Assembly: GCA_964580995.1 (NCBI GenBank)
Contig: CAZOMV010000113.1
Span: 1-17,280, forward strand
Origin: JAKJEP01 sp964580995
GTDB taxonomy: Bacteria; Planctomycetota; Phycisphaerae; Sedimentisphaerales; SM23-30
DNA length: 17,280 nucleotides
Direction of reading: 5' to 3'
How positions within the stretch are numbered: position 1 is the first letter of the stretch; every line of letters starts with the position of its first letter. The position numbers were made by a program, and so were the translations under genes. Below the pieces are notes generated by a model that worked only from the letters and a program-made list of their open reading frames with translations, was not told the origin of the DNA and searched no databases. This document shows positions 1 through 7,760 of the stretch, piece by piece.

Positions 1-565
1 GCAGGCTGCTGCGGGTGGCGGCATCCAGATCCTTCAAGACCTGGTAGTTATTGGATAACATGATGACCATGTACGGCTTTTCACTTCGGCTGAGCAGATA
101 GAGGATTTCCCGGGTCTTGTCTTTAGGGCTCATCAGGTCAATCTCATCCAGGACGATAATGGTTTTCTGGGGATAGTGCTGGCATAAGCGCTGGAAAAGT
201 TCACTCAGACTGGAGCCGCGGGCCTTTACCCCGAGCAGATGGGCCAGGATCTTGAAACTGGTATTATGTTCCCGGCAATTGGCATAGACCATCTGGAGCT
301 CCGCCTGGTCCTGCATCACCCGCTGCAGATGTTTGAGGGCGAGGGTTTTGCCGCAGCCTTTGCTGCCGATGACCGCCTGATGGCTGGGGATCCCGGTCAG
401 GCCAAAACGCATCATTTCGTCAATGAGATATTTGCACTCCTCCCGCATCAAGGGTTTGCCGGGCACATGATTGAAATCAAAGACCGAGAAATCCTTCACC
501 AGCCTGGCCTGGGCTTGCATCTCTTGCCGTTTCTGCAGAAAATAGGTTTCCAGATTCATGCTCAC
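1..565 (-). CDS. Orc1/Cdc6-like AAA+ ATPase, C-terminal part beyond the window
   Basis: About 188 residues are visible and the frame is still open at position 1. The N-terminus carries SVFDFNHVPGKPLMREE, matching the region before the P-loop in archaeal Orc1/Cdc6 initiators. Then come Walker A GSKGCGKT (about residues 67-74), a YANCREHNTSFKILAHLL segment, Walker B IIVLDEID (about 136-143) and a sensor-1-like MLSNN (about 158-162). The family binds ATP and loads or remodels DNA-bound complexes. Bacterial members are mostly uncharacterised, so a replication role here is inference. I chose the GTG at 563-565 over the ATG at 557-559 because GAGGAG lies exactly 7 nt before it. It is divergent from the membrane/coiled-coil gene at 684. 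The winged-helix DNA-binding domain, if present, is outside the window. A MuB/TniB-type transposition ATPase is the main alternative, but the NCRxxNT and DEID context favours Cdc6-like. Confidence 0.8.
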   Translation of the reverse strand, partial: MSMNLETYFLQKRQEMQAQARLVKDFSVFDFNHVPGKPLMREECKYLIDEMMRFGLTGIPSHQAVIGSKGCGKTLALKHLQRVMQDQAELQMVYANCREHNTSFKILAHLLGVKARGSSLSELFQRLCQHYPQKTIIVLDEIDLMSPKDKTREILYLLSRSEKPYMVIMLSNNYQVLKDLDAATRSSL

Positions 566-683
566 GTATCAACTCCTCAGCCTGTTTGGACGCCACTACT
601 ATTTAAACCTTTTGCGCCCCGCGGACGTGGTAACCGATCCTGTACCGTAAAGTATTTATACTACTATTCCCTTAAGAACCCGC
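566..683. promoter_or_regulatory. Divergent intergenic region with a 9-bp direct repeat
   Basis: This 118-bp region separates the Cdc6-like gene from the divergent membrane-protein gene and must hold both promoters. ACTACTATT occurs twice in direct orientation (595-603 and 660-668). A TTTATACT stretch (655-662) could be a -10 element for the plus-strand gene, but no convincing -35 is visible. CGTAAAGTATTTAT (646-659) recurs with one mismatch at 9250-9263. Confidence 0.3.
573..578 (-). promoter_or_regulatory. Shine-Dalgarno GAGGAG that decides a GTG start
   Basis: On the minus strand GAGGAG is followed by 7 nt and then GTG AGC ATG. Spacing is ideal for the GTG and long (13 nt) for the ATG two codons later. 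Confidence 0.6.
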
Positions 684-1760
684 ATGAGCTTCGAAAACCC
701 TTTTGCGGACTTTGCCTTCGGCGATTTTCTCGAAACGCTTTTACCGGATTTCGTATTGGCCTTTGCCTTCTTTACCGCACTCACCTATGCGATTTTGGGC
801 AAACGCCTGGACCACCGAAGACCAGCCATCGCCGCCTCCGCAGCTCTCGGATTTGCGCTTTCCGTGGGGCTGGTCTGGTGGGAACAGGCCCATGACTTTT
901 CTATTCGCAATCTCGGTCCCATCGCTGTCGGCTTTGCGGTCCTGATCCTGGCTTTTGTCATGTACCAGGCGATCCATCAGGTCGGCGGTTCCTGGGCTGG
1001 CGCCGGCCTTGCCCTGGGCGGCAGTATCATTGTCGCTTCGATTCTGCAAACCGACTGGCCCGTCGATCCCCAGATTATCCAGTCGGTCACCACCGTGGCC
1101 CTGGTGGTTGGTATCCTGGCATTTTTGATGCACCATCAGCCGCACATGGCTGCCTTGGTACCGCCGAGTCGGGAAGTAGCCAATGTCCGTCACAATATGG
1201 CCGATCTCTTTAGAGATCGCCACCTCTCCCGCCGCCTGCGGGATCAATTCCGCCATCTGCGTAAAGAATCCAGCCATCTGAACGAGCATCCTGAAGAGGC
1301 GGAGGATATCATGCTCCAGCTCCAGCGCATGCTGCCAGCGGAAGGATATCTCACCGAACGACTGGCGGCCTTACGGGCCCAGGCCTATCGATTACGCGAA
1401 GGCCATGTGGCCCGGATCGAAGAGATCCAGAAACACATCAAAGACCTCTCACCGGAGGAAAAACGCCGAATTTCCCAGCAGCTCATGCTGCAATACCGGG
1501 AACTCGGTTTGGATAATCGGATGGACCGATTGGATCATACGGTTGCTGAGTTGGAGACCCGGATCAAAAATCTGACCCGCCAGGCCCAGCAGTATCTGGC
1601 CCGACATGATTACCGAAAATTACATGCCGCCTTAAAAGAGGCGGGCAATCTGCAGAAACATAACACCCGACTCTTTCAAACCATTAACCGCACCGAGAAA
1701 AAACTCATGGCCATCGCCGCAACGGTGGCCAAGGATACCCACCAGGTGAGTGATGGATGA
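684..1760 (+). CDS. Five-helix membrane protein with long C-terminal coiled coil
   Basis: The 358-residue protein has two halves. Residues 1-150 contain about five hydrophobic helices (near 22-38, 48-66, 77-96, 104-121 and 132-150) joined by short charged loops. Residues 160-350 are soluble, charged and helical (for example RLAALRAQAYRLREG and DRLDHTVAELETRIKNL), typical of a coiled coil. I do not recognise a family. There is no signal peptide beyond the first helix and no catalytic motif. No clear Shine-Dalgarno precedes the ATG at 684, but all helices are intact from this start. It is divergent from the Cdc6-like ATPase. Its last 85 bp overlap the 3' end of the convergent 194-aa gene. A membrane scaffold or tether is possible, but that is only inference from the architecture. 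Confidence 0.72.
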   Translation: MSFENPFADFAFGDFLETLLPDFVLAFAFFTALTYAILGKRLDHRRPAIAASAALGFALSVGLVWWEQAHDFSIRNLGPIAVGFAVLILAFVMYQAIHQVGGSWAGAGLALGGSIIVASILQTDWPVDPQIIQSVTTVALVVGILAFLMHHQPHMAALVPPSREVANVRHNMADLFRDRHLSRRLRDQFRHLRKESSHLNEHPEEAEDIMLQLQRMLPAEGYLTERLAALRAQAYRLREGHVARIEEIQKHIKDLSPEEKRRISQQLMLQYRELGLDNRMDRLDHTVAELETRIKNLTRQAQQYLARHDYRKLHAALKEAGNLQKHNTRLFQTINRTEKKLMAIAATVAKDTHQVSDG

Positions 1761-2260
1761 ATTTCCTCCTTAATCCGCAAGGCTCGCAGGTACAATTTAC
1801 CCAGAGTCCGCATATCCTCATGCCCGATGTCATCCAGGTCCAACAGGCCCAGTTTCAGGTACTTGAGCACCTTAAATTTAGCCTTGCCAGCTATCCGGGC
1901 ATTGATGGTCTCCATTCGGATATACAGATGGAATAAATCATCATTTAACTTGTCAACTTTGTACCGGGCCTTATCAAATTCCGGCTGCATCCGCTCCCAA
2001 TCCACGGTGGCAAATGCACCGAAATCCACATGACCGTTCTCATCGATATTGGGAGAAATCCATCTGCCCTGCCGCCTGGCCGGCAATGCCAAAACCGGTC
2101 CCCATTCCTGCAGGAAAACCTGGTGTTCCAGCTCATCCGGGTCTGCTAGTTCGTCTTCATCCAGGTCGGTAATAGTACCGTATCGACTGGGTCTTTGTAC
2201 CTTGAGGATGGCTGATACCGGGATGTCAGCTACCTCTTCCACTTCGACTGCTTGTTTCAT
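1676..2260 (-). CDS. Unknown 194-aa protein, possible C-terminal membrane anchor
   Basis: The start is strongly supported by GGAGG (2268-2272 on the minus strand) with 7 nt to the ATG, inside the hairpin leader at 2261-2320. The N-terminal third is acidic (DLDEDELADPDELE, about residues 32-45). Residues 88-168 are helical and charged. Residues 170-194 are hydrophobic (WWVSLATVAAMAMSFFSV) and could be a tail anchor. Those last 28 codons lie antisense to the end of the convergent gene at 684-1760, so the tail may be natural, or the gene may have lost its own stop and read into its neighbour. No known domain is recognised. It belongs to the set of small unknown genes that share a hairpin leader in this window. 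Confidence 0.72.
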   Translation of the reverse strand: MKQAVEVEEVADIPVSAILKVQRPSRYGTITDLDEDELADPDELEHQVFLQEWGPVLALPARRQGRWISPNIDENGHVDFGAFATVDWERMQPEFDKARYKVDKLNDDLFHLYIRMETINARIAGKAKFKVLKYLKLGLLDLDDIGHEDMRTLGKLYLRALRIKEEIHPSLTWWVSLATVAAMAMSFFSVRLMV

Positions 2261-2320
2261 GTTTGTACCTCCGGGCTGTGACCGTCTGAGGCGGTTCGCC
2301 CACCGTAAGCGATCCCGGCT
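2261..2320 (-). promoter_or_regulatory. Hairpin leader copy A (degenerate left arm)
   Basis: On the minus strand the order is left arm GGGATCGC, a 9-nt loop, right arm GCGAACCGCC (2290-2299), TCAGACGGT, then CCCGGAGG and the ATG. The right arm and downstream part match copy C (16288-16347) closely: GCGAACCGC, TCAGA and CCCGGAGG are identical. The left arm pairs only in part (4 bp, a mismatch, then 2-3 bp), so this copy looks decayed or under weaker constraint. Confidence 0.6.
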
Positions 2321-2376
2321 TCCTAGATCCCCTAAGAGGTGACTATCGAGTAAAAAAAAATTCTCCAGCGTTACAA

Positions 2377-3285
2377 ATGGGTTTTAAGAATTTTCCGATG
2401 GATCGTTTTGGGGTTCAAAAACCTTCTTTAAAAGCCCTTGCACGAACTCCGATCATGCCGGATGTCCAGGTTGGTGAATCCGAAACGATGGTCGATACAG
2501 TTTCATACTGGCAGGGTGCAGCCGTACAAGGGCTGACAGGGCAGGCTTATTCAGCCGTGGGGGTAAGCGAGGAAGACGGCGGTGTTTATCTCAAAGATGT
2601 TGCTCCATATACTTTTGCCGCAACGGGAGGACTTCAGACCGGGGATGTTGTTCAATTTGTTAATGGTGAATCCGTACGGACGACAACTGAGCTCCTTGAG
2701 GTAACGAACCGTGCACAGCCTGGGCCGCTGAAAATAGGATATGTTCGTAAACAAAAGAAGGCTACCCTAGTTCTCAAAACCTATATTTGTGTTGTTACCG
2801 AAAGTACCAATACCGTATTTCATGACATTCGGATTTTGCCGGCTGATAAGGTGCTGGATTTCAAGGATGTTACTACTACGCCCGATACATCGAACGATCC
2901 GTTGGCTGTGTTACATGACGGGAAACTCTCAGAAAGTTATGGTCCGGTATTCGGTAACGGAATAACTCTCGGCACTTATAACGTGGACTTGGGAGCTGAT
3001 GTCCTGGTTTCAGAGATCAGTACTTGGTCGTTTAACATGAATGAAAATCGCGGCAGGCAGAGATTTACGCTCTTTGGTACTAGCAAAAAAAACACGCCGA
3101 AAAATAATCGCATTCCCATAGTGACTGTTGATACTACAGCTGGTCCAGATGGAAAGTTTACCGCGTCAAAGGTCCGGACCAATGACGCTGAAAGCTTGGG
3201 CAGTTATCGTTGGATCGAGTGGGTTGTTCAGCCCATATCTGACCAAGAGGAAAATACTGCCTTCCAGGAGTTCCAGATTAGATGA
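2377..3285 (+). pseudogene. 5'-truncated secreted-type protein: PDZ plus F5/8C-like C-terminal domain
   Basis: The frame encodes 302 residues. Residues 25-60 (MPDVQVGES and YWQGAAVQGLTG) resemble the linker before PDZ domains in secreted sulfatase- or glycosidase-like proteins. Residues 60-135 form a PDZ domain (GVYLKDVAPYTFAATGGLQT then GDVVQFVNGESV). Residues 140-302 look like a discoidin/F5-8C-type beta domain (DGKLSESYG, VLVSEISTWSF, RFTLFGTS, YRWIEWVV). PDZ plus lectin-like modules normally end a larger exported enzyme. Here there is no signal peptide, no catalytic domain and no Shine-Dalgarno at the ATG. The frame also stays open upstream into the leader of the neighbouring minus gene. 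I infer loss of the 5' part at a junction near 2340-2377, beside a run of nine A. A short genuine PDZ protein is less likely. Confidence 0.6.
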
Positions 3286-3450
3286 AGCAAATAATTTGAT
3301 TAGAGTATTGATGGATGTTATATAGTCGCCGCTCAAAAAGTTGGATTGTGCAGCGACTGCCGGTTGCGGATTACCTGTCCGTGACACTCTGGAGTAGCAA
3401 TTCGGATTGTAGAACCGAGTGGTATCTAATGTTTTTGTCGTTTTCAGTCG

Positions 3451-3513
3451 TTGGCGATTCGCCCATTTTCGAGCGAATCGCCAATCAGAGTGATTCGGTC
3501 GGAGGATGAAAAC
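3451..3513 (+). promoter_or_regulatory. Hairpin leader copy B
   Basis: A perfect 12-bp stem, TTGGCGATTCGC (3451-3462) and GCGAATCGCCAA (3473-3484), closes a 10-nt loop. TCAGA follows directly, then GGAGG (3501-3505) 8 nt before the ATG at 3514. No T-tract follows the stem, so it is not an ordinary intrinsic terminator. It matches copy C in stem length, loop length, the AATCAGA block and the position of GGAGG. Confidence 0.75.
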
Positions 3514-3783
3514 ATGAAACAAGAAAATGAATCGAGGCTGTTGCCCATAACTGAATATCAGGGGATACAATACCTGGTCGATATCGAAAATCGGCAGTTC
3601 CGGGAATTCCCGAACGGGCAGGTTCAGGTACCTTTCCGTACGGAACAGGGCCAGGCCATGATCAAGGCAATGCTGGGCAGTGAATGGCGGTCGTATGGGT
3701 TGGTACGGGAAAATACGAGTCCCGCTGATGGAATTGGGCATTGTCCCCGGTGCGGACGGGAAATGCCGGTGGCGGAAGGGTAG
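3514..3783 (+). CDS. Unknown 89-aa protein with C-terminal CPRC knuckle
   Basis: The start at 3514 is fixed by GGAGG 8 nt upstream. The frame runs further upstream, but through the hairpin leader, so longer starts are unlikely. The N-terminal half looks like a small beta fold (ITEYQGIQYLVDIENRQF). The middle is helical (RTEQGQAMIKAMLG). The C-terminus ends in HCPRCGREMP with one CxxC pair (C77, C80), half of a zinc ribbon, which could bind metal as a dimer or with a partner. No family is recognised. It is the only gene between the truncated PDZ gene and the hairpin at 3935 and carries leader copy B. Confidence 0.65.
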   Translation: MKQENESRLLPITEYQGIQYLVDIENRQFREFPNGQVQVPFRTEQGQAMIKAMLGSEWRSYGLVRENTSPADGIGHCPRCGREMPVAEG

Positions 3784-3934
3784 GCGAAAGTATGAAGATT
3801 GAATGGAATACGATCTGTCGGGATTGACTGATCGGGGAGTAAGAATTGGGGTAACCGCGAACACCAACAAGGATAGCAGGGCTTGTATTTCCTTGCATCA
3901 ATTTTGGCTATCGTCCTCGTCATTTCAAAAAGCT

Positions 3935-3958
3935 ACTGCAAGCGAACCTTGCAGTTTT
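3935..3958 (+). terminator. Probable intrinsic terminator
   Basis: An 8-bp stem, ACTGCAAG then CTTGCAGT, with a 5-nt loop (3943-3947) runs into a short T-tract. It lies about 150 bp after the 89-aa gene and about 50 bp past the 3' end of the convergent lipoprotein gene. The T-tract is short, so it is probably weak. Confidence 0.45.
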
Positions 3959-4008
3959 GTAGTCATCTAAGTACTTCCTGCCCATTGAAAGAGGCATCTA
4001 CTGCAGCA

Positions 4009-4881
4009 TCAGAGGGGTGGTATTATAATACGGCGACCGAGCACGATGCAATTGAACAAGGTACGGCTGACCTGATAGCGGGTCAAAAACCGATTACTGC
4101 CCGGCGCTTCTTCCGACGATACTACCACCTGGTTGTCCAGATCGAAAATACGAATGATCAGTGTCTCATGCTCCCAGACGGCGGGATCTGCTAAATTAAT
4201 GTCAGATGCAAAGTGGTATAACTTACGCCCATCTTCCCAAAACACCCAGGTTTCGTTTGCGACAGGCGATAACGGCGCCAGATGAACAATTTTTTCACCG
4301 GGGGGTATATCCACCAAAGAAGTACCTTCCTCTGCCAGCTGTCGGCGTAATGCTTGGCGCAAATGCTCCACCATAACAGAATCCGGATAATCTTGCTGGT
4401 TCCGGGTACGAAAAAGATAATCCCGCATTTCCTTCATATCAACCTCCACTTGTTCGCAGGCTAAGGGACGGCTGGCGGGAACGGTACCTCGAGAGATCTG
4501 GGTAATCTTAAAATTGGGACTTTTTACCACTATCCCTAGTTCCTCAATGGTGTAGTCGGCTTTCTTGACTTTCAAGCGGATATTTAACTGCGGAAGGAGT
4601 ATCTCAGCTAAGATGCTGTAGTCTCCAGAATCGAGCTTGACTTCAAGGCGTCGCACCCAGAAAGTAAATTCTTTGGATCCGATAATGCGCTCCACCTCGG
4701 ACTCGTCCAGATACCAGCGATAGAGATGTCTGACTACTTCGTAGAGATAAGATTGCTGCACCAGTTCAGACGGAACGGACGCAACGCCTGCTTGCTCCGT
4801 GGGCGGAGTAATCCCGCAGGATGGCAACAATGACGCCAAAACCATAAGAAAAGCGAAACGATATGATTGAGGTAGCTTCAT
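4009..4881 (-). CDS. Unknown 290-aa lipoprotein
   Basis: The N-terminus is a lipoprotein signal (MKLPQSYRFAFLMVLASLLP) with Cys at residue 22 in LLPSC, so the mature protein should be lipidated and membrane-anchored. The mature part mixes helical and beta segments, such as YLYEVVRHLYRWYLDESEVE, a beta-rich LRVEVKLDSG-type stretch and IVHLAPLSPVANETWVFWED. I see no catalytic motif and recognise no family. The ATG overlaps the TGA of the upstream exported protein by 4 bp (ATGA), so the two are translationally coupled and probably act together. The weak Shine-Dalgarno (AAGAAAG) fits coupling. Confidence 0.72.
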   Translation of the reverse strand: MKLPQSYRFAFLMVLASLLPSCGITPPTEQAGVASVPSELVQQSYLYEVVRHLYRWYLDESEVERIIGSKEFTFWVRRLEVKLDSGDYSILAEILLPQLNIRLKVKKADYTIEELGIVVKSPNFKITQISRGTVPASRPLACEQVEVDMKEMRDYLFRTRNQQDYPDSVMVEHLRQALRRQLAEEGTSLVDIPPGEKIVHLAPLSPVANETWVFWEDGRKLYHFASDINLADPAVWEHETLIIRIFDLDNQVVVSSEEAPGSNRFLTRYQVSRTLFNCIVLGRRIIIPPL

Positions 4882-5588
4882 TTGGGATTCTTTCTTAATG
4901 TAAAGAAACGATTTCCACCTAAAGATCCTTCATACTCTGACGGAATGGAAACAAAGTTGCCGCCGGGATGGTAATTGTTAATATCCGTCATCCAGGAGTA
5001 GGCATGACCGGTTACTTCGATGGGCCCTACACGTTCCAAGTTGGCGTAACGGTCAGCTCCTTCGATACCCTCCTTAGCATAGGTCCGAGCAAGATCCTGC
5101 CCAAAGTTCAGCAGGGAACTGAAGCGGCCGGGCTTGTTGCCTTTATTGGCAATCGTAAGCAGGTAGTTGATACGCTCCTCTACCCGGGAATCGGTGACAA
5201 ATTTTCCCGCCGCATTTCGATAAAACCCTTCACATTGCCGCTTGTCGCCCGTGCCCGTAATCACATCAATGATATTTTGAGACCGGATGCCGGCAACTTG
5301 CTGCTGTGTATAGCCGCTGGGAATCAGATGAATGCGTGAATGCAGCACCCAGAGAATCTGAACCATCGCCTCCTTGGTTACGGTTTCGCTTTCATAGGAT
5401 TGCTCACCGGGGAAAGGCACCTCGTTAATTAACAGTCGGGCGAGATACCCGCTTAGTGTATCCGGACTGTCGAGCTGTACAAATGGGGCGGATGCCTGAG
5501 ATCGTACTGCGGGTAAAGCAATTGCCATAACCAGCAAAATCAGTTCTCGGATTCTAATTATTTTAATATGTCCTGGTCCCATAGTCAT
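4878..5588 (-). CDS. Exported protein, possibly SleB/wall-hydrolase-like
   Basis: I prefer the ATG at 5586-5588, giving 236 residues, because GGAG lies 8 nt upstream (5597-5600). The ATG at 5618 has no such site. The N-terminus is a signal peptide (IRELILLVMAIALP, cleavage near VRSQA or QASA). The mature part contains ARLLINEVPFPGEQ, KEAMVQILWVLHSRI, IIDVITGTGDKRQCEGF and later LERVGPIEVTGHAYSW. The arrangement of an acidic residue near LLINEV, an ILWVLHSRI helix and a late QCEGF segment resembles SleB-type cell-wall hydrolases, but I cannot confirm catalytic residues. It forms a 4-bp overlapping pair with the lipoprotein. Family assignment is low confidence; being a real exported protein is likely. 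Confidence 0.66.
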   Translation of the reverse strand: MTMGPGHIKIIRIRELILLVMAIALPAVRSQASAPFVQLDSPDTLSGYLARLLINEVPFPGEQSYESETVTKEAMVQILWVLHSRIHLIPSGYTQQQVAGIRSQNIIDVITGTGDKRQCEGFYRNAAGKFVTDSRVEERINYLLTIANKGNKPGRFSSLLNFGQDLARTYAKEGIEGADRYANLERVGPIEVTGHAYSWMTDINNYHPGGNFVSIPSEYEGSLGGNRFFTLRKNPK

Positions 5589-5669
5589 TTGTATGTCTCC
5601 GATTTTGATGTTTCGCATATCAGATCAACTTTTTGACAACCTCAAGTAGCTTTTATGTCCAGTATCATT

Positions 5670-5675
5670 ATTATA
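5670..5675 (-). promoter_or_regulatory. Possible -10 element (TATAAT) for the exported-protein/lipoprotein pair
   Basis: TATAAT reads on the minus strand about 80 nt upstream of the preferred start. No good -35 lies 16-18 nt further upstream, so this is tentative. Confidence 0.3.
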
Positions 5676-5688
5676 CAGCGACCTCCTG

Positions 5689-6033
5689 TTACGCCTATCC
5701 TTTTTTATGGTTTTTCCATCCCTGACGGCATTTCCGAGCCTTTCTTCCAGTTTTAGGCCCGTTTCCAGCCGAACGGAACTCCGGAAGGGCCGAGGACAAA
5801 AAGTTGGTAAAATGTCTTGGGCTTGGCCAGAAAGTTAAATGGCAAAAAACAGCGAAATGGGAACTGTGTAATAACTAAATGAACTGGATAATTAATTAGG
5901 CAACATTGTATGGATATGTATTTACATTTAAAAGGTTTATCCGAGTCCGAAATTTGCAACAGCACTACGCCTTTGGGCTACGGCTGCCACACTGTCACGG
6001 TACGGTCAGAATCATAAGTCATTGATTAGTAGT
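5689..6033. other. 345 bp with no supported gene
   Basis: No reading frame with a start, ribosome-binding site and natural composition is visible. A short plus-strand frame near 5776-5877 (KKLVKCLGLGQKVKWQKTAK) has a protein-like composition but no start and may be gene debris. The region joins the exported-protein operon to the tRNA-derived repeat. Confidence 0.4.
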
Positions 6034-6059
6034 TGTTAATGATTCCTGTTAACTGTTAA
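6034..6059 (+). repeat. Three TGTTAA repeats beside the left tRNA-derived site
   Basis: TGTTAA occurs at 6034, 6047 and 6054, within 51 bp upstream of the tRNA-like repeat at 6085. Clustered short repeats beside a tRNA-derived site are compatible with integrase or excisionase arm sites. With only six bases and AT-rich surroundings, chance is possible. Confidence 0.3.
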
Positions 6060-6084
6060 AGGGCTTACAAACGCGATGCTTGAC

Positions 6085-6111
6085 CTCATAACCAGGAGGT
6101 CGCAGGTTCGA
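6085..6111 (+). repeat. Left tRNA-Met-derived direct repeat (attachment-site remnant)
   Basis: These 27 bp match the tRNA-Met fragment at 8299-8325 at 26 positions, starting exactly at the anticodon loop (CTCATAA) and running through the variable loop into the T-loop. After 6111 the similarity stops and the T-stem cannot pair, so it is not a functional tRNA. The best reading is an old attachment-site copy left by an integrative element. Confidence 0.65.
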
Positions 6112-6150
6112 GGTCTGAACCATAATTGATTTGGGCAGATAGGTCGGCTC

Positions 6151-7230
6151 CTAATACGATCCTGACTGAAATTCCTGCAAGGTGATCGGTTTAGGCATTG
6201 GCAGGCCTTTACGGATTCGCAGTGAAAAATCCTCCGCCTTGTCAGCCGCCTCCGCCTTAGCATTCACCAGGCAACGTTGGCTCAATTCAGCAAACGGCAT
6301 GCTCGTATCCAACATTCCAAGGTCGTAAGCGTATTCCGCGGCATACCCGCTCAGCAGAACTTTCCAGTTATAACGGCCCCGGCGGTTGTAGGACTCGGTA
6401 CGCTGCAATACGCCGGTCGTGCAGTTATCCTGCAGCGTGTTATACCACTCGGGTGTCCGCGATAGTGCATTAACCTTTGCTACATAACTGAGGAACAGCT
6501 TCCGCTGGTTCTCGATGGGCAGCTTGGTGCGATAGACATGCACATCCTCGCGCGGCTGACGATAATTGGTACGCACGCGGATGACATCGCGTTCGTCGGC
6601 AACGACGTACATCAGTTCATATTTCCGGAAGAAAGTCCGGATCATTGAGTTAACCTCACCCTTTTCGGGACGCAATTCGATGGAGAAGGCCACGAAATCA
6701 TTTCCGCCGAAACCGAAACTGGTGATGACATGTGCGATTGCGGGGTTTCCCCAATAAACGGTGATCAGATCGACCGACTCGATTTTGTCTATGTCGAATG
6801 TCTTATCGTAATACCGTGGACTGAAATCGGTTTCGGTGCGATAGTCGAAATTACGGATGTTCTTGATTTCAACTAGGTGGCCGTTCACCGTGGCAGTGGC
6901 GAGCGCGGCATCTTCGGGTACCCACTGGCGATTGTTGGAGGGCGGGATCGAAAAAAACCAAATTACCAGCACGGCAAAGACGCCCAGAAACACCAGCAAT
7001 GTCCGCCATCGCTTCTTCAAAATTATAAACGAAGCCAATGTGCCGATCGCGAAGATGCTGGCCAGCGCGATACGAATCGGCTCACCCGGCAGGTTCGAAA
7101 GCCAGAGGAACAGAGTGCTCCACAAGGTCATGCCCGTCACAATCAGGATGAGAAGCATGACAAAGAGCACCCTTCCAACACGCCTCATCCATCCAGGACG
7201 GCATAGATTGGTGATTTTTGCAGATGACAT
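6151..7230 (-). CDS. DUF4105 (Lnb N-terminal-type) membrane protein
   Basis: The 359-residue protein has three membrane segments (about 20-45, 52-70 and 76-95) followed by a periplasmic domain from about 105 to 320. The domain has the hallmarks of DUF4105: VYWGNPAIAHVITSFGF, a DEKGE-type middle (RPEKGEVNSMIRTFFRKY) and the signature EWYNTLQDNCTT (261-272) with its conserved Asn-Cys-Thr-Thr. The family is widespread in Gram-negative bacteria. Its biochemical role is not established, though the conserved His and Cys have suggested a peptidase-like fold. The start is the ATG at 7230, with AAGGA and AGGA motifs 11-20 nt upstream. It is the main intact gene between the two tRNA-Met-derived repeats, so it is probably cargo of an integrated element. 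Confidence 0.82.
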   Translation of the reverse strand: MSSAKITNLCRPGWMRRVGRVLFVMLLILIVTGMTLWSTLFLWLSNLPGEPIRIALASIFAIGTLASFIILKKRWRTLLVFLGVFAVLVIWFFSIPPSNNRQWVPEDAALATATVNGHLVEIKNIRNFDYRTETDFSPRYYDKTFDIDKIESVDLITVYWGNPAIAHVITSFGFGGNDFVAFSIELRPEKGEVNSMIRTFFRKYELMYVVADERDVIRVRTNYRQPREDVHVYRTKLPIENQRKLFLSYVAKVNALSRTPEWYNTLQDNCTTGVLQRTESYNRRGRYNWKVLLSGYAAEYAYDLGMLDTSMPFAELSQRCLVNAKAEAADKAEDFSLRIRKGLPMPKPITLQEFQSGSY

Positions 7231-7233
7231 GAT

Positions 7234-7464
7234 TTAGTTGGTCCTTTCCTTCTTCGGCTGTTGCCGGGTCATTCCTGTATACGGATCATCTATAAACCAG
7301 AATCCGGAAATAGTCAAGAGCGTCTGCTGATAATTCCAAGGCATCCAGTCGGCAGGACATAACGCTACGACTTCGGCGTGCTTCTGGAACTGGGTGAGGT
7401 AAGAAGTTCTGCCGGTCTTTTTCCAGAGTTTTGCCGGGTATGTAAATTCATAATACGCTGACAA
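7234..7464 (-). CDS. Uncertain 76-aa ORF upstream of the DUF4105 gene
   Basis: The frame is same-strand and ends just before the DUF4105 start. Composition is protein-like (AKLWKKTGRTSYLTQFQKHA, TISGFWFIDDPYTGM), but it opens only with TTG, lacks a Shine-Dalgarno and matches no family I know. It could be the 3' remnant of a longer gene lost upstream, or not coding. Confidence 0.25.
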   Translation of the reverse strand: MSAYYEFTYPAKLWKKTGRTSYLTQFQKHAEVVALCPADWMPWNYQQTLLTISGFWFIDDPYTGMTRQQPKKERTN

Positions 7465-7760
7465 TTACTATCTTATATTAATTCTACAACGCTATTTTTA
7501 GGTCAAAAAATGCAACAACGTAACGTCGATAAATCGATGCCCATCTCACGCAATCGCCTCCGTTTTTTTCTCGTGTGGCTGCGGCGTGAACGAGCGATCC
7601 GATGTTGGCTCTTTGTAATCAATTCCGCCGTCAGTTCCAGGAATCGGCTCTGGACCCGACCAGTCAGCCATAAAGACCGTACCAATGCGGACGCGGCGGT
7701 GCGAACCTGGCACACCGTCAGGTCCGGATTTTTTCCCCCGCCACTTCTGATGGACCTTAG
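7465..7760. other. Probable gene debris, no supported intact gene
   Basis: Several overlapping frames exist on both strands but none has a ribosome-binding site. The most natural is a minus-strand frame around 7546-7770 (GTVFMADWSGPEPIPGTDGG, ending KKTEAIA), which may be the C-terminus of a lost gene. The arginine- and cysteine-rich frames look like shadows. Confidence 0.35.

Noticed and set aside
239..895. 218-codon plus-strand frame
   Set aside because: Antisense to the Cdc6-like ATPase and overlapping the coiled-coil gene start; no ribosome-binding site.
5678..5688. Inverted 11-bp match (CAGGAGGTCGC on minus) to the tRNA-Met-derived repeat
   Set aside because: Too short to exclude chance, with no further tRNA similarity on either side.
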